Assembly (NCBI RefSeq): GCF_907164555.1
Contig: NZ_CAJQZC010000004.1
Coordinates: 496,001-560,000, forward strand
DNA length: 64,000 nucleotides
Direction of reading: 5' to 3'
Origin: Paraburkholderia saeva
GTDB taxonomy: Bacteria; Pseudomonadota; Gammaproteobacteria; Burkholderiales; Burkholderiaceae
Below are positions 56,534 to 64,000 of the stretch, one piece after another. Every line of letters begins with the position of its first letter. The stretch's first letter is position 1. A program made the position numbers and the translations under genes. The notes below the pieces were generated by a model that saw only the letters and a list, made by a program, of their open reading frames with translations, made no database searches and had not been told where the DNA came from.

Positions 56534-59500
56534 GTGCGTCTGACCTCGATCAAACTCGCTGGCTTCAAGTCTTTCGTCGACCCCACGCATTTCCAGGTTC
56601 CAGGCCAGCTCGTCGGCGTGGTGGGTCCGAATGGTTGCGGCAAATCCAACATCATCGATGCCGTGCGCTGGGTGCTCGGCGAATCGCGCGCTTCCGAGCT
56701 GCGCGGCGAATCGATGCAGGACGTCATCTTCAACGGCTCGACGGCGCGCAAGCCAGGCAGCCGCGCCAGCGTCGAGCTGATCTTCGACAATGCCGATGGC
56801 CGTGCGGCCGGCCAGTGGGGCCAGTATGCCGAGATCGCCGTCAAGCGCGTGCTGACGCGCGACGGCACGTCGAGCTACTACATCAACAACCTGCCGGCCC
56901 GCCGGCGCGATATCCAGGACATCTTCCTCGGCACCGGTCTTGGCCCGCGTGCGTACGCGATCATCGGGCAGGGCATGATCGCCCGGATCATCGAGGCAAA
57001 GCCGGAAGAGCTGCGCGTGTTCCTCGAAGAAGCCGCGGGCGTGTCGAAGTACAAGGAGCGTCGCCGCGAGACGGAAAGCCGGCTGCACGACACGCGTGAG
57101 AACCTGACGCGCGTCGAGGACATCGTGCGCGAGCTCGGTACGAACCTCGAAAAGCTCGAAGCACAGGCCGTCGTCGCAACGAAGTTCAAGGAACTGCAGG
57201 CCGATGGCGAAGAGAAACAGCGGCTGCTGTGGCTCCTGCGCAAGAACGAGGCTGGCAGCGAGCAGGAACGTCAGCAGCGCGCCATCGAGCAGGCCCAGAT
57301 CGATCTCGAAGCCCATACCGCGAAGCTGCGCGAAGTCGAGGCGCAGCTGGAAACGCTGCGCGTGGCGCACTATTCCGCGAGCGACGCGATGCAGGGTGCG
57401 CAGGGCGCGCTTTATGAAGCGAACGCCGAGGTGAGCCGTCTCGAAGCGGAAATCCGCTTCATCGTCGAATCGCGCAACCGCGTGCAGGCGCAGATCGCCG
57501 CGCTGACCGCGCAGCGTGAACAGTGGCAGTCGCAGGCGCAGAAGGCGCAAGGCGACCTCGAGGACGCGGAGGAGCAACTGGCCGTCGCGGAAGAAAAGGC
57601 CGCGGTCGCCGAAGACGAAGCGGCGGCGAAGCACGACGCGATGCCGGCGCTCGAAGCCCGCTGGCGCGATGCGCAGACGCAACTGAACGAAGAGCGCGGC
57701 GGTATTGCGCAGACCGAGCAGGCACTGAAGCTCGAAGCTGCACATCAACGCAACGCCGACCAGCAGTTGCAGCAGCTGCAGCAGCGTCACGAGCGCCTCA
57801 AGCAGGAAGCAGGCGGTCTCGACGCGCCGGACGAGGCGCAGCTCGAAGAGCAGCGCATGCAGCTCGCCGAGCACGAGGAAATTCTCGCCGAGGCGCAGGC
57901 GCGTCACGCCGATGCGCAGGAAACGTTGCCGCGTCTCGATGGCGAGCGTCGCGCCGCGCAGGAACGCGTGCAGGCGGAAAGCGCCCAGATCCACCAGCTC
58001 GAAGCACGGCTTGCCGCGCTGAAGCAGTTGCAGGAAAACGTGCAGACCGAAGGCAAGATCCAGCCGTGGCTCGACAGGCACGAACTGGGCGCGCTGCCGC
58101 GTCTGTGGAAGAAGCTCCACGTCGAGGCTGGATGGGAAACGGCGCTGGAATCGGTGCTGCGCGAACGCCTCGCCGCACTCGAAGTCTCGAATCTGGATTG
58201 GGTCAAGGCATTCGCCACGGACGCACCGCCCGCGAAGCTGGCGTTCTACTCACCGCCGGCGGCTGGCCAGCCGGCCGACGCGCCCACCACGCTGCGCCCG
58301 CTGCTCTCGCTCGTGCGTATCGACGACGCGGGGTTGCGTGCGGTGCTCAACGACTGGCTTGGCCAGGCATTCGTCGCCGACGATCTCGCTCAGGCTCTCG
58401 CGATGCGTTCGCAATTGCCGGCCGGCGGTACGTTCGTCGTCAAGGCCGGTCACGTCGTGACGCGAGTCGGCGTGCAGCTGTATGCGGCCGATTCCGAACA
58501 GGCCGGCATGCTGGCCCGTCAGCAGGAAATCGAGAACCTGACGCGTCAGGTGCGCGCCCAGGCGCTCCTCGCAGACGAAGCGAAGGCTGCTGCGATTCGC
58601 GCCGAAGCCGCGCACACGCAGGCTTCGCAGACACTCTCCGATGTGCGCTCGCAGGCCGAACGCGCGACGCAGCGCGTGCACGCGCTCCAGATGGACGTGC
58701 TCAAGCTCACGCAGGCGCACGAGCGCTACACGCAGCGCAGCACGCAGATCCGCGAGGAACTCGAGGAGATCACCGCGCAGATCGAGGAGCAGCGCGCGCT
58801 GCGTGGCGAATCGGAAGCGAATTTCGAGCGTCACGATACCCAGCTCGCCGAACTTCAGGCACGTTTTGAAGACAACCAGCTTGCGTTCGAAGCGCTCGAT
58901 GAAGAACTGACCGCGGCACGCGCGCAGTCGCGCGACCTCGACCGCGCCGCGACCGACGCACGCTTTGCCGCGCGCAACATGGCGAACCGGATCGAGGAGC
59001 TGAAGCGCAGCATCCAGGTGGCACACGAGCAGAGTGAGCGCGTCGCGGCTTCTCTCGAAGACGCCCGCGCCGAACTCGAAACGATTAACGAGCAGACCGC
59101 CCATACCGGCCTGCAGGAAGCGCTGGAGTTGCGCGCCGCGAAGGAAGAGCTGCTGCACGCCGCGCGCCTCGAACTCGACGACCTGACCGCAAAGCTGCGT
59201 TCGGCCGACGAAACCCGTCTCACCGCTGAACGTGCGCTGCAACCGCTGCGCGACCGTATTACCGAACTGCAATTGAAGGAACAGGCCGCGCGCCTGAACG
59301 GCGAACAGTTCGTCGAACAGCTCGCCGCCGCAGGGGTGGACGAAGCCGAGTTGCAGGCCAGGCTCACGCCGGACATGAAGCCGTCGTATCTGCAGGGCGA
59401 AGTGACGCGCCTGAACAACGCCATCACGGCACTCGGGCCGGTGAACATGGCTGCGCTCGACGAGCTGAAGGCCGCGAGCGAGCGCAAGACGTTCCTCGAT

Positions 59501-60052
59501 GCGCAGTCGGCCGATCTGAACAACGCGATTGAAACGCTTGAAGACGCGATCCGCAAGATCGACCAGGAAACGCGCACGTTGCTGCAGGGTACGTTCGACG
59601 AGGTCAACCGGCATTTCGGCGAGCTGTTCCCGCGTCTTTTCGGCGGCGGCCAGGCAAAGCTCATCATGACCGGCGACGAGATTCTCGACGCCGGCGTGCA
59701 GGTCATGGCGCAGCCGCCAGGCAAGAAGAATTCGACCATCCATCTGCTCTCGGGCGGTGAAAAGGCACTGACGGCAACCGCGCTCGTGTTCGCAATGTTC
59801 CAGCTGAATCCGGCGCCGTTCTGTCTGCTGGACGAAGTGGATGCGCCGCTCGACGACGCGAATACCGAACGTTTCGCGAACCTCGTGCGCGCGATGTCCG
59901 CCAAGACGCAGTTCCTTTTCATCTCGCACAACAAGATTGCAATGGAAATGGCGCAGCAACTGATCGGCGTGACCATGCAGGAACAGGGCGTGTCGCGGAT
60001 CGTCGCGGTCGACATGGAATCGGCCGCGGGCTTCGCGCAGAATATCGTTTGA
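56534..60052 (+). CDS. smc: Chromosome partition protein SMC
   Basis: 1172-residue SMC ATPase organising the chromosome. Walker A GPNGCGKSN at 31-39, long coiled coils (about 165-510 and 660-1010), a hinge domain between them, the signature LLSGGEKALTA and Walker B LLDEVDAPLDDAN near the C-terminus. The GTG at 56534 gives the canonical start MRLTSIKLAGFKSF; the open frame extends upstream to 56441 without family residues. ScpA and ScpB are not in the window. Followed by zipA after 117 bases. Confidence 0.97.
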   Translation: MRLTSIKLAGFKSFVDPTHFQVPGQLVGVVGPNGCGKSNIIDAVRWVLGESRASELRGESMQDVIFNGSTARKPGSRASVELIFDNADGRAAGQWGQYAEIAVKRVLTRDGTSSYYINNLPARRRDIQDIFLGTGLGPRAYAIIGQGMIARIIEAKPEELRVFLEEAAGVSKYKERRRETESRLHDTRENLTRVEDIVRELGTNLEKLEAQAVVATKFKELQADGEEKQRLLWLLRKNEAGSEQERQQRAIEQAQIDLEAHTAKLREVEAQLETLRVAHYSASDAMQGAQGALYEANAEVSRLEAEIRFIVESRNRVQAQIAALTAQREQWQSQAQKAQGDLEDAEEQLAVAEEKAAVAEDEAAAKHDAMPALEARWRDAQTQLNEERGGIAQTEQALKLEAAHQRNADQQLQQLQQRHERLKQEAGGLDAPDEAQLEEQRMQLAEHEEILAEAQARHADAQETLPRLDGERRAAQERVQAESAQIHQLEARLAALKQLQENVQTEGKIQPWLDRHELGALPRLWKKLHVEAGWETALESVLRERLAALEVSNLDWVKAFATDAPPAKLAFYSPPAAGQPADAPTTLRPLLSLVRIDDAGLRAVLNDWLGQAFVADDLAQALAMRSQLPAGGTFVVKAGHVVTRVGVQLYAADSEQAGMLARQQEIENLTRQVRAQALLADEAKAAAIRAEAAHTQASQTLSDVRSQAERATQRVHALQMDVLKLTQAHERYTQRSTQIREELEEITAQIEEQRALRGESEANFERHDTQLAELQARFEDNQLAFEALDEELTAARAQSRDLDRAATDARFAARNMANRIEELKRSIQVAHEQSERVAASLEDARAELETINEQTAHTGLQEALELRAAKEELLHAARLELDDLTAKLRSADETRLTAERALQPLRDRITELQLKEQAARLNGEQFVEQLAAAGVDEAELQARLTPDMKPSYLQGEVTRLNNAITALGPVNMAALDELKAASERKTFLDAQSADLNNAIETLEDAIRKIDQETRTLLQGTFDEVNRHFGELFPRLFGGGQAKLIMTGDEILDAGVQVMAQPPGKKNSTIHLLSGGEKALTATALVFAMFQLNPAPFCLLDEVDAPLDDANTERFANLVRAMSAKTQFLFISHNKIAMEMAQQLIGVTMQEQGVSRIVAVDMESAAGFAQNIV

Positions 60053-60169
60053 CCCGAAGAATGAATCGAGCAGACGGCGCGCGCCTGCACGCCACGCAGC
60101 GGCGTCTGGCCGCGCGAGACGGGCGCGGCTGGCTGCATCGCTGACAAAAGAATTGCTGATGGAGCATGC

Positions 60170-61423
60170 ATGGACGAGTTGACACTCGGTTTGATCGGCG
60201 CTGGCGCCGTGGTGGTCGGGGGCGTGGTGGTCTACAACGCGTGGCAGGGCGCAAAGGTGCGCCGCCGTATGCCGCGCCCGATGCCCACTGACACCGCCGA
60301 AACGTTCGCTCGCGAAAACGAAGACGAGCAGAGCCCGTTCATCGAACCCGCGCGGCCGACTACACGTCGCGAGCCCTCGCTTGGCGACGCAGCCGACGCG
60401 GCTTCCGCCTCGCGCGTCGAGCCGAGTTTTGGCGGAGCGGGCGTCGCGCCGCTCGACACGCCAGTCGACATCCAGGCTGAATCGACGACGCCGAATGGCT
60501 TTCCGGAACCGGACGAAGCCGGCGATTCGGCGGCGACGGGCGCGGCCGGCCAGGAACCGGTCGAGCCGATTCTGCCTGCGGCCACGACGATATCCTCGGC
60601 GCCGCCGGCTATCGTGGACCGCCGCATCGATTGCATCGTGCCGATCCGGCTGGCCGGCCCCGTTGCGGGCGACAAGGTCATTCCGCTCGCCCAGCGCCTG
60701 CGGCGCGCGGGTAGCAAGCCGGTGCACATCGAAGGCAAGCCGGAAGGCGGCGGCGCGTGGGAGTTGCTGCAGAACGGTGCGCGTTACGAAGAACTCCGCG
60801 CGGCCGCGCAACTCGCGAATCGCAGCGGTCCGTTGAACGAACTGGAGTTCTCCGAGTTCGTGACGGGCGTGCAGCAGTTTGCAGACGCAATCGACGCCTC
60901 CCCGGAATTTCCCGACATGCTTGAAACGGTCGCGATGGCGCGTGAACTCGACGGTTTCGCGGCGCAGTGCGACGCCCAGTTGTCGATCAACGTGATGTCC
61001 GACGGCGCACCGTGGTCCGCGAACTACGTGCAGGCGGTTGCTTCGCAGGACGGTCTGCTGCTTTCCCGGGACGGCACGCGCTTCGTCAAGCTCGATTCGA
61101 AGCAGAGCCCCGTGTTCATGCTCCAGTTCGGCGACACGAATTTCCTGCGCGACGACCTCACGTACAAGGGCGGTCAGATGATCACACTGGTGCTCGACGT
61201 GCCGGTCGCCGACGAGGATATCCTCCCGTTCCGCCTGATGTGCGATTACGCGAAGTCGCTGTCTGAGCGCATTGGCGCGCGGGTCGTCGACGATCAGCGC
61301 CGGCCTCTGCCGGAGAGCGCGCTGCTCGCTATCGAGAAACAGTTGATGACGCTGTATGCGCGCCTCGAACAGGCCGGCATCCCGGCGGGTTCGCCGGCAA
61401 CACGCCGTCTCTTCAGCCAGTAG
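60170..61423 (+). CDS. zipA: Cell division protein ZipA-like, FtsZ-binding domain
   Basis: 417 residues: an N-terminal membrane anchor (about 5-25), a long Pro/Glu/Ala-rich linker and a C-terminal beta-rich domain (about 240-400, FMLQFGDTNFLRDDLTYKGGQMITLVLDVPVADED) corresponding to the ZipA FtsZ-binding domain, which tethers the Z ring to the membrane. The smc-zipA-ligA order is conserved in beta-proteobacteria. Confidence 0.9.
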   Translation: MDELTLGLIGAGAVVVGGVVVYNAWQGAKVRRRMPRPMPTDTAETFARENEDEQSPFIEPARPTTRREPSLGDAADAASASRVEPSFGGAGVAPLDTPVDIQAESTTPNGFPEPDEAGDSAATGAAGQEPVEPILPAATTISSAPPAIVDRRIDCIVPIRLAGPVAGDKVIPLAQRLRRAGSKPVHIEGKPEGGGAWELLQNGARYEELRAAAQLANRSGPLNELEFSEFVTGVQQFADAIDASPEFPDMLETVAMARELDGFAAQCDAQLSINVMSDGAPWSANYVQAVASQDGLLLSRDGTRFVKLDSKQSPVFMLQFGDTNFLRDDLTYKGGQMITLVLDVPVADEDILPFRLMCDYAKSLSERIGARVVDDQRRPLPESALLAIEKQLMTLYARLEQAGIPAGSPATRRLFSQ

Positions 61424-61464
61424 CCTCGCCCGGCTTCCGCCAGTCTGGCTCGCGTTTCAATACC

Positions 61465-61499
61465 CTGCTGCGCAATGCGTTCGATGTGTTGCGCAGCAG
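61465..61499. terminator. Hairpin between convergent zipA and hydrolase genes
   Basis: ctgctgcgcaa pairs perfectly with ttgcgcagcag (11 bp, 13-base loop). No T-tract, so termination is only inferred from its position between converging genes. Confidence 0.45.
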
Positions 61500-61520
61500 C
61501 GGCTCTTCAGTCAATCCTTT

Positions 61521-62363
61521 TCAGTTCACCTCCTTCGGCCATGCCGCGCCGTCGATCCACGCCTTGATCGCCGCAACGACGGACGCGTCCTGTCCGTTAA
61601 AACCGTGATGCGCCATCGCCTTGCAGGGATTGCCGCTCGCGTTGCCTCCGCTCACCGTGATGAAGTCATGCCCAACGGAGATGCGTTTCGCCGCGTCGAA
61701 TGAGCAGAGGAAGCACGCGTCATCGGCGTGATGCACGAACAACTGGCGTGCCTGGATCGCGTTGTAGTCGAAGCCGGCAAGCGGCAGCGCCTGGCCGCGT
61801 GAAGGGCTGCTCAGCGTAGACGTATGGATGACCGCCTGCCATGTGCTGCCGAGGTCCCGTCCGGCGAAAGCCGTCGAAATCGTGCCCCGGCTCGTGCCGA
61901 CCAGGACGAGTTTCGCACCCGGAAAGCGACGCTTCAGGTCAGCCGCGATCTCGGCGATATCCTGCGTGTGGCGTGACGACGCGCGGAAACGGTCGGTATA
62001 ACCGTCGGGCAAATCGGACGGCGAATCCACGATCGCTGTAGCAAAGCGGTCATCGACGATCAATCCGCGTGCGCGAACCAGGAAGTTGTTCTTCTCGCGC
62101 AGCGTGATCCCGCCGTCCGGCTGCTGTGTGAGATCCAGCCTGCCATCGCCGCCCGGCATCATGACGAGTACCCACGCGGGTTGGCTGCCGTCTTTCTGCG
62201 TGAGCAGACAGGCGATCGATTGACCGCCTGAAAGGGGCACGCTCACGACCTGCTCAGTCGCAAGAGCCGGCAATGTATTGAGCGCGACGAGCATCGCGCA
62301 CAGCGTTCGAAACAGCCGGACCATGTACTGCACGCGGCTGGTACGAAACTGAAAAGATGACAT
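61521..62363 (-). CDS. Secreted alpha/beta hydrolase
   Basis: 280 residues. The start at 62363 has GGAG well placed upstream and gives a signal peptide ending near ALAT (about residue 36). The nucleophile elbow is GTSRG (Ser in VLVGTSRGTIS), with an acidic residue in HHADDACF and His in MAHHGFNG completing a likely triad. Substrate unknown. Two cysteines beside the acid (CFLC) may form a disulphide in the periplasm. Converges with zipA and is divergent from ligA. Confidence 0.82.
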   Translation of the reverse strand: MSSFQFRTSRVQYMVRLFRTLCAMLVALNTLPALATEQVVSVPLSGGQSIACLLTQKDGSQPAWVLVMMPGGDGRLDLTQQPDGGITLREKNNFLVRARGLIVDDRFATAIVDSPSDLPDGYTDRFRASSRHTQDIAEIAADLKRRFPGAKLVLVGTSRGTISTAFAGRDLGSTWQAVIHTSTLSSPSRGQALPLAGFDYNAIQARQLFVHHADDACFLCSFDAAKRISVGHDFITVSGGNASGNPCKAMAHHGFNGQDASVVAAIKAWIDGAAWPKEVN

Positions 62364-62582
62364 GACTTCTCCTGCAATCGATGCGCCCGACGAGCGGCGC
62401 GAGATAGTGCTGCAGCCGCCAGGTTCGCATCCGGTCGTGGCGATGTCAACGTGCTGCGCCGTACGTTAGCTAGCCGGCCAGGAAGAAGGCAGGGCGAGTG
62501 CTGCGGGCGCACAAAGCTGGCCGTTCGGACGATGCCACGACCGGCGCTTCCTGCGATAATCTGGGGTCCGAGAATTTTCTGA

Positions 62583-64000
<1,418 letters not shown>

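Noticed and set aside
58250..60811. 853-codon minus-strand open frame
   Set aside because: Antisense to smc; GC-rich codon bias keeps the opposite frame open, and the Arg/Leu-rich translation matches no family.

Overview
The window is about 64 kb of GC-rich chromosome. Gene content and order (lpxH-ppiB-ppiA-TPR-cysS-alkA-accA-tilS-lysC; fabI next to yejABEF; gltX followed by a tRNA array; tsaB-rimI-UDG; dapC-dapD-dapE-prmB; smc-zipA-ligA) are typical of chromosome 1 of the Burkholderia / Paraburkholderia / Caballeronia group. Genus is inferred from synteny and protein style only. Coding density is high. I saw no insertion sequence, integrase, prophage, CRISPR array, toxin-antitoxin pair or obvious foreign island. 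lpxH is cut by the left edge and ligA by the right edge.

Layout. 1-9.6 kb: lipid A, protein folding, cysteinyl-tRNA, alkylation repair, fatty-acid initiation (accA), tRNA-Ile lysidinylation (tilS) and aspartokinase. 9.8-13.1 kb: tRNA-Ser(GCT), a DUF2934 protein, an AI-2E family transporter with a long soluble C-terminal extension, and a secreted His-rich protein. 13.1-20 kb: fabI and a complete yejABEF-type peptide ABC importer with closely packed or overlapping genes. 20-25 kb: an NlpC/P60 hydrolase, a patatin lipoprotein with a twin-arginine-like signal, gltX, then tRNA-Ala and three Glu-Asp tRNA pairs; the first two pairs are an exact 290-bp tandem duplication. 25-36.4 kb: GNAT, AraC, RraA-like and GGCT-like genes, both glyoxylate-shunt genes (aceB, aceA) with a HAD dehalogenase, a LysR regulator and a universal stress protein between them, an RhlE-like DEAD-box helicase and an acyl-CoA-binding protein.

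36.5-45 kb: an overlapping tsaB-rimI-UDG-DUF1853 operon, thiD, an LplT-like carrier, alr, radA and a small DUF2866-like gene. 45-50 kb: an AMACR-type CoA transferase/racemase, an ABC-F ATPase, glutathione peroxidase and a cardiolipin synthase. 50-55 kb: the lysine/DAP branch (dapC, dapD, dapE) with an ArsC/Spx-like gene and prmB, all on the minus strand. With lysC and alr this window therefore holds several steps feeding lysine and peptidoglycan synthesis. 55-64 kb: an EamA transporter, smc, zipA, a secreted alpha/beta hydrolase and ligA.

No convincing undescribed multi-gene system was found; this reads as core genome. The items most worth a second look are the exact tRNA duplication with internal terminators, the DUF1853 / Fe-S uracil-DNA glycosylase pair (both carrying in-frame repeats), the C-terminal domain fused to the AI-2E transporter, the histone-H1-like N-terminal tail on the AlkA-type glycosylase, and several perfect inverted repeats in intergenic DNA.
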